A stretch of 64,000 nucleotides of DNA from Micromonospora radicis. Lineage in GTDB: Bacteria > Actinomycetota > Actinomycetes > Mycobacteriales > Micromonosporaceae. Location: positions 1 to 64,000 of the forward strand of contig NZ_QXEC01000003.1 in NCBI RefSeq assembly GCF_003583405.1, in the 5' to 3' direction. How positions within the stretch are numbered: the stretch's first letter is position 1; each line of letters opens with the position of its first letter. The position numbers and the translations under genes were made by a program. A model generated the notes under the pieces. It searched no databases. It saw only the letters and a program-made list of their open reading frames with translations, and had not been told where the DNA came from. Below, piece by piece: positions 53,754-62,482 of the stretch.

Positions 53754-54479
53754 TCACCGGTCGGCGAACACCGCCCGCGGGTCAAGGCGCGCGCCGCGCG
53801 CGTACTCCTCGGCGAAGTCGGTGCGGCCGAGCGCCTCGGCCACGCTGGCGCGTACGCCGTCGAGGTCGGCCGCGTCGTCGGGATCCGGCACCTGGCCGAG
53901 CGCGGCGAAGGTGGCGTCCGCCAGGCCGACCATCCGCGCCGCCCGCCGGTGGTCGCCCTCGGCGGCGGCGAGCGCGGCCGCGGCCACCCCGACGTACGGC
54001 ACGAACTCGGTCCAGTCGTGCCGGAACACCTGTTCCCGGCTGGCCGCGAAGAGTTCTCTCGCCGCGTCGAGGTTGCCCAGGCGCAGCTCGCAGAAGGCGA
54101 GGTTGTGGGTTTCCGAGTTGACCATCTCGGGCTGGTCGAGGATCTCGTTGAGGACGATGCTCTCCCGGTACAGGACACGGGCGCGGGTCAGGTCGCCGGA
54201 CATTCGCGCCACGCCGGCCAGCACGTGCCGGGGCCGTTCCTCGAGGCGCCGGTCGCCGGAGCGCAGGGCGACCGCGAGGGCTTCCCGGGCCCGCGCCTCG
54301 CCGCCGGTCAGGTCGCCGCCGCGGATGGCCACCCGGGCAAGGCTGTACCGGGCCTCCACCTCGCCGGCCGGGTCGCCGGCCGCCTGCGCGCGCACGATCT
54401 CGGCCCGGCTCATCCGCGCGACCTCGTCGGTCTCACCGCGCCGGAAGGCCGCGCGTACCTGCTCGCTGAAACTCGTCAT
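53754..54479 (-). CDS. TPR-repeat protein
   Basis: 241 residues, wholly helical, with tetratricopeptide-like repeats (EVEARYSLARVAIRGGDL, SETHNLAFCELRLGNLDAAREL, LAAAEGDHRRAARM). No other domain, signal peptide or membrane segment. It converges with the synthetase gene, with 28 bp between stops; a small stem (53722-53738) overlaps the synthetase stop. It may be a scaffold or a cut-down relative of the TPR half of AfsR/MalT-type regulators. ATG at 54479 lacks a strong ribosome site. Confidence 0.75.
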   Translation of the reverse strand: MTSFSEQVRAAFRRGETDEVARMSRAEIVRAQAAGDPAGEVEARYSLARVAIRGGDLTGGEARAREALAVALRSGDRRLEERPRHVLAGVARMSGDLTRARVLYRESIVLNEILDQPEMVNSETHNLAFCELRLGNLDAARELFAASREQVFRHDWTEFVPYVGVAAAALAAAEGDHRRAARMVGLADATFAALGQVPDPDDAADLDGVRASVAEALGRTDFAEEYARGARLDPRAVFADR

Positions 54480-54580
54480 GACCCATCACGGTACGGCCGG
54501 ATGTCCGGTGGAGCCCGCACACCACGCAGCGTTACGTTCCGTGACGCACCGGCCGGACAAGGTGCTGGGATCACGGAGCA

Positions 54581-54594
54581 CTAATGCGCATTAG
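54581..54594. promoter_or_regulatory. LacI-type operator O1
   Basis: A perfect 14-bp palindrome CTAATGCGCATTAG with the central CG typical of LacI-family operators. Confidence 0.85.
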
Positions 54595-54703
54595 CAAGAA
54601 TTCTCCTCGCATGTTGCGCTGCCTGGCGGGCTGCTGTCAAGGGGCCCGGCCAGAAGTGACCCGCGGGCCGCAGGTGACCGTCCAGGTCACCGAGGACGGT
54701 CGG

Positions 54704-54717
54704 CTAATCCGCATTAG
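54704..54717. promoter_or_regulatory. LacI-type operator O2
   Basis: CTAATCCGCATTAG, one change from O1, 123 bp downstream of it. Confidence 0.85.
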
Positions 54718-54803
54718 TTCAGGGAGTTCACCGCCCGGAAATCTGGCGTCATGCTCTTGACATCAAGCGGGTCAGGCCGCCAGGCTCCTTCCGACCCCGA
54801 ACG

Positions 54804-54817
54804 CTAATACGCATTAG
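54804..54817. promoter_or_regulatory. LacI-type operator O3
   Basis: CTAATACGCATTAG, extended to GCTAAT/ATTAGC, lies 20 bp before the LacI start, where bound repressor would block transcription or translation start. Confidence 0.87.
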
Positions 54818-54837
54818 CGGCAGCGGAAGGATCCACC

Positions 54838-55884
54838 GTGCCCCCTGCCCCCCGCCGCGTTACCCAACGTGACATCGCTCGGCTCGCCGGCGTCAGCCAG
54901 GCGACCGTGTCGCTGGTCCTCAACAACCGCTCCGACGCCGACGTACGGATCGCGCCGGAGACCCGGGACCGGGTGCTGCGGGTGATCGCCGAGACCGGCT
55001 ACGCCGCCGACCCGGTCGCCCGCCGGCTCGCCGCCCGGTTCAACCGGATCATCGGCGTCTTCACCTACGAGCCGGCGTTCCCCAGCGGCAGCCGGGACTT
55101 CTTCCACCCCTTCCTGCTCGGCATCGAGGAGTACGCCGAGCGGGTCGGCTGCGACCTGCTGCTGTTCACCAGCGCACCGGTGGTCGACGGGCGCCGACGC
55201 ATCTTCCACCGGGACAACCGGCTGCGCCTGGCCGACGGGTGCATCCTGCTCGGGCGTGAGATCGACGGGGCGGAACTGGGACGGCTCAACCGCGACGGCT
55301 ATCCGTACGTCGCGGTGGGCCGGCGCGACGACGCCGGTGGTCCGGTGCCCTACGTCGGCACCGACTACGCCGCGGCGGTCGGCCGGCTGGTCGAGCGGGC
55401 GCTGGGTCACGGCCACCGCCGCCTGTCCTTCCTCGGCCTGGGCACGACCGCCGAGTCCTCCGCGGACCGTCGCCGGGGTTTCGACGCGGCGGTCGCCGAC
55501 GCCGAGAGCGCCCGGCACCTGAGCGGCCCGGCCCGCGCGGCCGACAGCATCCTCGACGACCTGCTCGCCGACCAGAGCACCGTGGTGTTCGTGGAGGACT
55601 TCGCCAGTGCCGTGGCGCTGGAGACGGCGGCCCGGCGACGCAGCCTGTCGGTCCCCGGCGACCTGTCGATCCTGACCCTGGGCGACCCGACGGCGCCGGT
55701 ACCCACCGAGACTGCGTTCACCGGGTTCCGCATTCCCCGCGAGGAGATGGGCCGGCAGGCGGTCGAGGTGCTGACCGCCGTGATCGACGGCAGCGCCGCC
55801 GGTGTCCAACAACGACTTCTCCCCTGCGAACTCGTCGAGGGTGACACCCTCGGCGCCCCCGTTCCGGCGGTCGACCGCCGCTAG
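54838..55884 (+). CDS. LacI-family transcriptional repressor
   Basis: 348 residues. An N-terminal LacI helix-turn-helix (TQRDIARLAGVSQATVSLVL, with hinge helix AARRLAAR) is followed by a periplasmic-binding-protein-like effector domain (about 68-340). GTG at 54838 has GGAAGGA at 7 bp. It heads the sugar operon, 27 bp before the oxidoreductase gene, with operator O3 just in front. The operon is therefore probably autoregulated and induced by the transported sugar or a breakdown product. Confidence 0.93.
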   Translation: MPPAPRRVTQRDIARLAGVSQATVSLVLNNRSDADVRIAPETRDRVLRVIAETGYAADPVARRLAARFNRIIGVFTYEPAFPSGSRDFFHPFLLGIEEYAERVGCDLLLFTSAPVVDGRRRIFHRDNRLRLADGCILLGREIDGAELGRLNRDGYPYVAVGRRDDAGGPVPYVGTDYAAAVGRLVERALGHGHRRLSFLGLGTTAESSADRRRGFDAAVADAESARHLSGPARAADSILDDLLADQSTVVFVEDFASAVALETAARRRSLSVPGDLSILTLGDPTAPVPTETAFTGFRIPREEMGRQAVEVLTAVIDGSAAGVQQRLLPCELVEGDTLGAPVPAVDRR

Positions 55885-55911
55885 GCGGACCGCGCAACTG
55901 GAAGGAAGCAC

Positions 55912-57516
55912 GTGGTACAGATTCGAGCGGACGTCCTCGTCGTCGGGGGCGGACTGGGCGGTGTAGCCGCCGCGCTCGCCGCGGCCCGGGCCGGTCGGTC
56001 AGTCGTCCTGACCGAGGAGTTCGACTGGCTCGGCGGGCAGCTCACCAGCCAGGGTGTGCCGCCGGACGAGCACTCCTGGATCGAGCAGTTCGGCGCCACC
56101 GCCAGCTACCGGGCACTGCGCAACGGGATCCGGGACTACTACCGCCGGCACTACCCGCTCACCGCGCGCTCCCGCGCCTGGACCGACCTGAACCCGGGTG
56201 CCGGCTTTGTCAGCCGGCTCTGCCACGAGCCACGGGTGGCGGTCGCCGTACTGGAACAACTGCTCGCCCCGCACCGGGGCGCGGGCCGGCTGCGGGTGCT
56301 ACAGCCGTACCGGCCGGTGGCCGCGGCGACCGACGGTGACCGGGTCACCGGCGTCACGCTGGCACACCGGGACCGCGACGACCGGATCGAGGTCACCGCA
56401 CCGTACGTCCTGGACGCCACCGAGACCGGTGAGTTGCTGCCGTTGACCGGCACCGAGTACGTCACCGGGTTCGAGGGCCAGGGGCAGACCGGTGAGCCCA
56501 GCGCGCCGGCCGAGGCGCAGCCGATGAACATGCAGGCGGTGTCGGTCTGCTTCGCGATCGACCACGTCGACGGTGACCACACCATCGACCGGCCGGCCGC
56601 GTACGAGTTCTGGCGCGACTACAAGCCCGACTTCTGGGGCGACCGGATGCTGTCCTGGCGCTCGCCGCACCCACGCACCTTGGAGATCGTGGAGCGCAGC
56701 TTCACCCCGAACCCGGACGACGACCCGTTGAGCGTCAACGCCGACCAGCGGGTCAACCCCGGTGACGGGAACCTGTGGACGTTCCGGCGGATCGCCGCCC
56801 GGCGCAACTTCGTCGACGGGGCGTACGCCAGCGACATCACCCTGGTCAACTGGCCGATGATCGACTACTTCGAGAGCCCGGTCATCGACGTACCGAACGC
56901 CGCCTGGCACCTGGCCAAGGCCCGCGAGCTGTCGTACTCGGTGCTGTACTGGTTGCAGACCGAGGCGCCGCGGCCGGACGGCGGCACCGGCTTCCCCGGG
57001 CTGCGGCTGCGCGGCGACGTCACCGGCAGCGCCGACGGCCTGGCGCAGGCGCCCTACATCCGGGAGTCGCGCCGCATCCGCGCCGAGTACACGGTGGTGG
57101 AGCAGGACCTCTCCCTCGCGGTGCGCGGCGAGCGCGGTGCGGTGCAGTACCCCGACTCGGTGGGTGTGGGCATGTACCGCATCGACCTGCACCCGTCGAC
57201 CGGCGGGGACAACTACATCGACGTCGGCTCCTGCCCGTTCGAGATCCCGCTCGGTGCGCTGATCCCGCAGCGGATGGAGAACCTGCTGCCGGCCGGCAAG
57301 AACATCGGCACCACGCACATCACCAACGGCAGCTACCGGCTGCACCCGGTCGAGTGGAACGTCGGCGAGGTCGCCGGTCTGCTCGCCGACTTCTGTCTCG
57401 CGCGGGGCGAGTCCCCACGCGCGGTCCGCAACTCCCCCCAGTTGCTGGCCGAGTTCACCGACCGCATCACGGCCGCCGGTGTGGAACGCCGCTGGCCGCG
57501 GATCGCGGGCTACTGA
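55912..57516 (+). CDS. FAD-dependent oxidoreductase (FAD_oxidored type)
   Basis: 534 residues. The N-terminal Rossmann dinucleotide motif is VVGGGLGGVAAALAAARAG (G12-G17). A GGQLTSQGVP segment, an internal LDATETGELLPL and a C-terminal NLLPAGKNIGTTHITNGSYRLHP (in part) are the conserved blocks of this flavoprotein family, often found beside sugar transport and glycosidase genes. It is cytoplasmic, without signal peptide. It may oxidise the imported sugar or a sugar acid; the substrate is unknown. GTG at 55912 has GAAGGA upstream. Confidence 0.87.
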   Translation: MVQIRADVLVVGGGLGGVAAALAAARAGRSVVLTEEFDWLGGQLTSQGVPPDEHSWIEQFGATASYRALRNGIRDYYRRHYPLTARSRAWTDLNPGAGFVSRLCHEPRVAVAVLEQLLAPHRGAGRLRVLQPYRPVAAATDGDRVTGVTLAHRDRDDRIEVTAPYVLDATETGELLPLTGTEYVTGFEGQGQTGEPSAPAEAQPMNMQAVSVCFAIDHVDGDHTIDRPAAYEFWRDYKPDFWGDRMLSWRSPHPRTLEIVERSFTPNPDDDPLSVNADQRVNPGDGNLWTFRRIAARRNFVDGAYASDITLVNWPMIDYFESPVIDVPNAAWHLAKARELSYSVLYWLQTEAPRPDGGTGFPGLRLRGDVTGSADGLAQAPYIRESRRIRAEYTVVEQDLSLAVRGERGAVQYPDSVGVGMYRIDLHPSTGGDNYIDVGSCPFEIPLGALIPQRMENLLPAGKNIGTTHITNGSYRLHPVEWNVGEVAGLLADFCLARGESPRAVRNSPQLLAEFTDRITAAGVERRWPRIAGY

Positions 57517-57537
57517 CCCCCCGGTGAGGAGAAGAAC

Positions 57538-58818
57538 ATGAGTTCAGGAAAGGGAACACGGGTTGCGGCCGCGGCGCTCGCCGGCATGCTGGCGCTGTCC
57601 GCCTGCGGCGGCGGTACGGCGCAGGACAGCGGCCCGGCCAGCCTGCGGGTGACCGTCTGGTCGGCCAACGAGGCGCATCTCAAGCTGTTCAACGAGATCG
57701 CCGACGAGTACCGCCAGAACAACCCGGACGTCACGGCGATCACCTTCGACCCGTTGCCGTTCGAGAACTACACCACCACGTTGACCACCCAGATCGCCGG
57801 CGGCAACGCGCCCGACCTGGCCTGGGTGTTCGAGAGTTCCGCGCCGGACTTCGTCGCCTCGGGCGCGCTGGTGCCGCTGGACGAGACGCTGAAGAAGACC
57901 GAGGGTTACGAGTACGACGACCTCTCCCCCGCCACGCTCAAGCTCTGGCAGCACGACGGGCAGTTGTACGCCTACCCCTTCTCCACCTCGCCGTTCGGGG
58001 TCTTCGTCAACACCGACCTGCTCAAGCGGGCCGGGCAGAAGACGCCGGCCGAGCTGATCGACGCTGGCCAGTGGACCTGGGAGACCGTGTTCGCCGCCGC
58101 CGGGGCCACCCAGGCCGCGACCGGCAAGGCCGGCCTGGTGATCCGCGACTTCGACTACAAGGGCTGGGACTACCTGTCCACCTACTGGACCGGGTGGGGC
58201 GCCGAGGCGTGGAGCGAGGACGGCAAGACCTGCGGCTTCGCCAGCCCCGAGATGGTCGAGGCGATGACCACCCTGCACCGCGCCATCTTCACCGGCAAGG
58301 CGTTGCCCGGCCCGGGCACGACCGCGGACTTCTTCGCCGGTGACGCGGCGATGACGGTCACCCAGATCTCGCGGGCCTCGCTGCTGGAGGACGACGGCTT
58401 CGCCTGGGATCTGGTCCCCCTGCCGGTGGGGCCGAAGGGGCCGTACGCGGTGGTCGGGCAGGCCGGCATCGGGGTGCTCAAGAGCAGCCCGCACGCCGAG
58501 GCCGCCGCCGACTTCCTGGCGTTCCTCACCAACCCCACCAACTCCGCCAAGCTCGCCCAGTTCTTCCCGCCGCCGCGCCAGTCGCAGCTGACCGCGCAGA
58601 CCCTGGCGAAGACGAACCCGAAGCTCAAGCCCGAGCAGCTGCAGAGGGTGGTGATCGACGGGATCGCCAGCGGCGTGGTCAAGCCCAGCCACACCGGGCA
58701 GGCGGAGATCAGCCAGCAGGTCCGCGCCGGGCTGGACCCGCTGTGGACGCCGAACGCGAACGTCAGGGGCGTCCTGGACGACGTCTGCGCCAAGATCCAG
58801 CCACTGCTGGCGAAGTAA
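57538..58818 (+). CDS. ABC transporter sugar-binding lipoprotein
   Basis: 426 residues. A lipoprotein signal with lipobox LSAC places the modified Cys at C23. The rest is a family-1 extracellular solute-binding protein (NPDVTAITFDPLPFENYTT start, DLAWVFESS, aromatic ligand-site residues in YLSTYWTGWG). ATG at 57538 has GAGGAG. It delivers substrate to the two permeases downstream. Confidence 0.93.
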   Translation: MSSGKGTRVAAAALAGMLALSACGGGTAQDSGPASLRVTVWSANEAHLKLFNEIADEYRQNNPDVTAITFDPLPFENYTTTLTTQIAGGNAPDLAWVFESSAPDFVASGALVPLDETLKKTEGYEYDDLSPATLKLWQHDGQLYAYPFSTSPFGVFVNTDLLKRAGQKTPAELIDAGQWTWETVFAAAGATQAATGKAGLVIRDFDYKGWDYLSTYWTGWGAEAWSEDGKTCGFASPEMVEAMTTLHRAIFTGKALPGPGTTADFFAGDAAMTVTQISRASLLEDDGFAWDLVPLPVGPKGPYAVVGQAGIGVLKSSPHAEAAADFLAFLTNPTNSAKLAQFFPPPRQSQLTAQTLAKTNPKLKPEQLQRVVIDGIASGVVKPSHTGQAEISQQVRAGLDPLWTPNANVRGVLDDVCAKIQPLLAK

Positions 58819-58826
58819 GGCGACCC

Positions 58827-59774
58827 ATGACCCGTACGGACACCAGGGTGGGCCCGGCCACGGCCCGGCCCACCCTGGGCCGGCGGCGGCCGTACTGGAC
58901 CGGCCGCCGCCGCGACCAGCTGACCGGTTACCTGTTCATCGCACCGCAGCTAGTCGGCAGCGCCGTCTTCGTGATCCTGCCGCTGGCCCTCGTGGTCTGG
59001 TACAGCCTGCACGAGTGGAACGTGCTCGCCGGCACCTTCACCTTCGTCGGCGCCGACAACTACGCCACGCTCGCCGACGACCCGAACCTCGGGTCGGTGC
59101 TGCGGGCCACCGGCCTGTTCTCCGTCGGACTGGTGGTGCTCAACCTCGCCCTGGCGTTGCTGTTGGCCGTGCTGCTGAACCAGAAGCTGCGCGGCACCAC
59201 CCTGTTCCGCACCCTGTTCTTCTCCCCCGTCGTGGTGTCGCTGGTGGCCTGGACCATCGTGTGGGGCTTCCTGCTCCAGGACAACGGGGGCATCAACGGG
59301 CTGTTGGACACCATCGGTGTGGCCGGCCCCAACTGGCTGCGCGGCGAGGGCACCGCCATGTTCTCGGTGGTCGTCGTGCAGGTGTTCAAGAACGTCGGCC
59401 TGAACATGGTGCTGTTCCTGGCCGCGTTGCAGGCCGTACCCGGCGAGTTGTACGAGGCCGCCGAGGTCGACGGGGCCAGCCGGATGCGCCAGTTCTGGCG
59501 GATCACCGTCCCGCTGATCAGCCCGACGATCCTGCTCACCTCGATCATCACGGTGGTCGGTTCGCTGCAGGTCTTCGCGCAGATCGCGGTGCTCACCCAG
59601 GGCGGCCCGGGCACCTCGACCACGGTGCTCGTCTACTACCTCTACCAACAGGCGTTCCAGTTCCATCACTTCGGCTACGGCGCCACCCTGTCGATCGTGT
59701 TGTTCGGCATCGTCCTCGCCCTGACCGTGCTGCAGTGGCAGCTGCGCAAGAGGTGGGTCTTCCATGAGTCGTGA
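58827..59774 (+). CDS. ABC sugar permease, MalF-like
   Basis: 315 residues with a basic N-terminus and six membrane helices. The cytoplasmic EAA loop is ELYEAAEVDGASRMRQFWRITVP in pattern. Start ATG at 58827, 8 bp after the binding-protein stop. Its last 11 bp overlap the next permease gene. Confidence 0.93.
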   Translation: MTRTDTRVGPATARPTLGRRRPYWTGRRRDQLTGYLFIAPQLVGSAVFVILPLALVVWYSLHEWNVLAGTFTFVGADNYATLADDPNLGSVLRATGLFSVGLVVLNLALALLLAVLLNQKLRGTTLFRTLFFSPVVVSLVAWTIVWGFLLQDNGGINGLLDTIGVAGPNWLRGEGTAMFSVVVVQVFKNVGLNMVLFLAALQAVPGELYEAAEVDGASRMRQFWRITVPLISPTILLTSIITVVGSLQVFAQIAVLTQGGPGTSTTVLVYYLYQQAFQFHHFGYGATLSIVLFGIVLALTVLQWQLRKRWVFHES

Positions 59775-60606
59775 CCTGTCGCCGCGGACCAAGCTGGTGC
59801 TCTACGGGGTGCTGCTGGTGCTGTCGGTCCCGTTCGTCTTCCCGACCTGGTGGATGGTCACCTCGTCACTGAAGCCGGTGTCGGAGATCTTCTCCTTCCC
59901 GCCGCAACTGCTGCCGCTCAACCCGCGGTTCGGCGCCTACCAGCGGGTGTTCGACCTGCAACCGTTCGGCCAGCAGTACGTCAACAGCCTCTACATCGCG
60001 CTGCTGGTCACCGTCGGCACGTTGGCGGTGTCGGCGCTGGCTGGGTACGCCTTCGCGCGAATCCGGTTCCGCGGCCAGAACGTACTGTTCCTGGTCGTGC
60101 TGGCCGGCCTGCTCATCCCGAGCGAGGTGACGATCGTGCCGCTGTTCCAGATGTTCTTCAAGCTCGGCCTGATCGACACCCACTGGCCGTTGATCCTGGT
60201 GCCGATCCTCGGCGCACCGAGCGTGCTGGCGACGTTCATCATGCGCCAGTTCTTCCTCGGCCTGCCCGGGGAGTTGGAGGAGGCGGCCCGGGTCGACGGG
60301 CTGGGCCGGTTCGCCACCTTCTGGAAGATCGCCCTGCCGTTGTCCCGGCCCGCGCTCGGCGCGGTGGCCATCTTCACCTTCCTGCACAGCTGGAACCTCT
60401 ACCTGGAGCCGATCGTGTTCCTCTCCTCGCCGGAGAAGTTCACCCTGCCCCAGGCGCTCACCCAGTTCGTCGACGCCTACGGCGGTCCGATGTGGGACGT
60501 CCAGCTGGCCGCCGCATCGATGACGGCGCTGCCGGTGCTGGTGGTCTTCGTCATCGCGCAGAAGCAGTTCGTCGAGGGCCTGGCCCACACCGGCCTCAAG
60601 GGGTGA
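59764..60606 (+). CDS. ABC sugar permease, MalG-like
   Basis: 280 residues with six helices and the EAA loop ELEEAARVDGLGRF. It overlaps the first permease and pairs with it. No ATP-binding subunit follows; such carbohydrate uptake (CUT1) systems in actinobacteria usually share one MsiK-type ATPase encoded elsewhere. Confidence 0.93.
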   Translation: MSRDLSPRTKLVLYGVLLVLSVPFVFPTWWMVTSSLKPVSEIFSFPPQLLPLNPRFGAYQRVFDLQPFGQQYVNSLYIALLVTVGTLAVSALAGYAFARIRFRGQNVLFLVVLAGLLIPSEVTIVPLFQMFFKLGLIDTHWPLILVPILGAPSVLATFIMRQFFLGLPGELEEAARVDGLGRFATFWKIALPLSRPALGAVAIFTFLHSWNLYLEPIVFLSSPEKFTLPQALTQFVDAYGGPMWDVQLAAASMTALPVLVVFVIAQKQFVEGLAHTGLKG

Positions 60607-60964
60607 GTGCGCGCCCGTTGCGGCGGTACGGCGGCGTCCGGCTGGGCAGGTAGCCCCCGTACCGCCGCGACGGTGGCCGGCAGAGTTCGACCAGGTCCGC
60701 GGCGGCACCGCCGCGCGGTACACCGGCCTGGTCGGCGACGCCCAACGCCTCGGCGGCGGTGCGGGTGTACGCCGCGAGGGCCGCCTCGACGGTCAGCGCC
60801 TCGTCGGGATGGACGATCGCACCGCCGGCAACCCGGAGGGTCACCGCGGCCTGGACCCCGACCACCCGTACGCCCGCGTCGACGAGTCGACGCGCGGTGG
60901 TGGCATCGGCGACCATGGCGTGCTCGACGCGAACGGGACGTGGGATCGCCGATCTCGGCGGCAC
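60596..60964 (-). pseudogene. Remnant of a YtcJ-like amidohydrolase
   Basis: The minus-strand frame reads RVEHAMVADATTARRLVDAG, then directly AAVTLRVAGGAIVHPDEAL and VEAALAAYTRTAAEALGVAD...GAAADLVEL. These are two blocks of metal-dependent amidohydrolases (YtcJ type) that are normally separated by a long segment with metal-binding residues, so an internal deletion has joined them. The N-terminal two thirds are also missing. It covers most of the 467-bp gap after the permease gene. Confidence 0.7.
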
Positions 60965-61073
60965 CGACGCGGGGGCAAGCTCGGTCCTCGCCGACGGTCG
61001 GGACGGACGGCACCATGGCTACCGTCCGTCCCGACCCTGGAGCACCCGACGGCGTACGCCGGGAGGCCGGCGA

Positions 61074-62081
61074 CTAGACCGCGCGGGCCACGCAGATCCG
61101 GGCGTTGAGGCGGGGGCCGGCCTCGTAGAGCATGTACGACACGCCGCCGTCGGTGCCGAACGTCGGCGACGCCACCCGGCCGTTGTCCGAGGCGATCGGC
61201 CGATGGAACACGCCGAGGTGGACCTCGCGGTCGAAGTTGTTGCCGACCTCGGTGAGGTACATGTTGCCGTTGTTGCCGTGGTAGGCCACGTAGGTGGTGC
61301 CGTTGCGCTTCAACAGGTGCGGTGCCGAGATGTCGGTGAGCCCGTCACCGGCGGGCGACACCAGCGGGTTCGGGGCGAACTGCCAGTCGCTCCAGCCGTT
61401 CGGCGACCAGCCCCAGAAGATCTTCCGGGTGCCCGGCCCGATGGTGTGCGCGCCCATGAACACCATCACGTAGCGGTTCCCCTTACCGGCCACCGAGTGC
61501 TCGAACACCCGGGCGTACGAGGTCTCGGTGGTGTTGGGCACCAGCCGCGTGGACAGGATCGGCGTCTCGTTGGTGAAGCGGACACCGTCGGTCGAGCGGG
61601 CCACCCGGGTGGTGTGGTTCTCGCCGTGGAAGTACAGGTAGAACTGCCGACTCGGGGCGTCCCAGACGACGTGCGGGGACGACACGTGGCTCACCGTGGT
61701 GGTCGGCAGCACCCGGTCGACGACCGGATTGCCGGTGTACTCGGTGTACGGCCCCTCCAACCGGTTGGCGTAGGCGAGGCAGATGCCGCCGGGCGCGTCG
61801 TGTGGCGCGTAGTACAGGTAGTAGCGGCCGAGGTAGCTGCCGATCTTGTCGTAGACGCCGCGGACACACGGGAAGATGAACTCGCCGGTCGGGTTGTAGC
61901 GCAGCGGTCCGGCGAGCGCGTCGCGGACGTACCGGTAGTTGGGGAAGCCGGCCGGGGCGGCGAGGGCCGGAGCCCCCGCGGCGGTCAGGCCGGCGCCGGT
62001 GGTCGCGGTCGCCAGGCCGGCGGCCGCCGCGCCACGGAGCAGGGCGCGTCGGGAGAAGGGACTTTCCGGGGTACGACTCAT
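61074..62081 (-). CDS. Tat-exported beta-propeller glycosidase-like protein
   Basis: 335 residues. The Tat signal SRRALLRGAAAAGLATA spans residues 10-42. The mature part resembles the five-bladed beta-propeller of GH43/GH32-type enzymes: repeated blocks such as YYLYYAPH, GPYTEYTGNPVVD, SPHVVWDAPSRQFYLYFHGE and ISAPHLLKRNGTTYVAYHG. The acidic catalytic set cannot be fixed by eye. ATG at 62081 has GGAGGG at 8 bp. A copy of the LacI operator lies 157 bp upstream, so it is probably co-regulated with the sugar operon and releases the sugar that operon imports. Confidence 0.8.
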   Translation of the reverse strand: MSRTPESPFSRRALLRGAAAAGLATATTGAGLTAAGAPALAAPAGFPNYRYVRDALAGPLRYNPTGEFIFPCVRGVYDKIGSYLGRYYLYYAPHDAPGGICLAYANRLEGPYTEYTGNPVVDRVLPTTTVSHVSSPHVVWDAPSRQFYLYFHGENHTTRVARSTDGVRFTNETPILSTRLVPNTTETSYARVFEHSVAGKGNRYVMVFMGAHTIGPGTRKIFWGWSPNGWSDWQFAPNPLVSPAGDGLTDISAPHLLKRNGTTYVAYHGNNGNMYLTEVGNNFDREVHLGVFHRPIASDNGRVASPTFGTDGGVSYMLYEAGPRLNARICVARAV

Positions 62082-62237
62082 CGTGTTCCCTCCGTTCGGG
62101 GACGGTCGACGGGGAGGGCAGGCGTGACCGGGCTCGCCGGACCATCGGAGGCGGCGCCTCCTCCGAGTTGGACACCGGACGCGGACCGGTTCGTTGATCG
62201 ATGAGTCTGGGTGCGCCGCGAGGTCGGCGTCAAGACG

Positions 62238-62251
62238 CTAATACGGATTAT
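62238..62251. promoter_or_regulatory. LacI-type operator O4 (weaker)
   Basis: CTAATACGGATTAT differs from the O1-O3 consensus at two positions. It lies in the promoter region of the glycosidase gene and ties that gene to the LacI regulon. Confidence 0.7.
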
Positions 62252-62271
62252 CAAGGAGTTTCGCGCTGGGC

Positions 62272-62319
62272 GACCGACCCGGCACACGCCAGGTCGACCT
62301 GGCGTATGCCGGGTCGGTC
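62272..62319. terminator. Long perfect-type hairpin, 24-bp arms
   Basis: The inverted repeat has arms 62272-62295 and 62296-62319 with one mismatch pair and no spacer. It is the second of two hairpins downstream of the minus-strand gene at 62483 and probably insulates the glycosidase promoter. Confidence 0.75.
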
Positions 62320-62441
62320 CACCCGGGGCCGGGGCCGGGCGGGGGTCTGGGCATGGGCAGCACCCCGTCCAGCGGCTGGATGTAGTCCTTGGTCTGCGTC
62401 ACGAGCAATCCACCCGGCAACGCCGTGCAGAGGCAGCGGTG

Positions 62442-62476
62442 GGTCCGGTATCAGGGGCTGGCCCTGATACCGGACC
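62442..62476. terminator. Hairpin terminator after the Ser/Arg-repeat gene
   Basis: A 15-bp perfect stem (62442-62456 with 62462-62476) and a 5-base loop, 6 bp past the stop at 62483. Confidence 0.88.
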
Positions 62477-62482
62477 TGCCAC

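Larger units (their letters stand above)
54480..54837. promoter_or_regulatory. Control region of the sugar operon
   Basis: 358 bp between the TPR gene (minus) and the LacI gene (plus). It holds three copies of CTAATnCGCATTAG, annotated separately, and an inverted repeat GGTGACC-N5-GGTCACC at 54673-54691. No coding sequence is supported. Confidence 0.8.
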
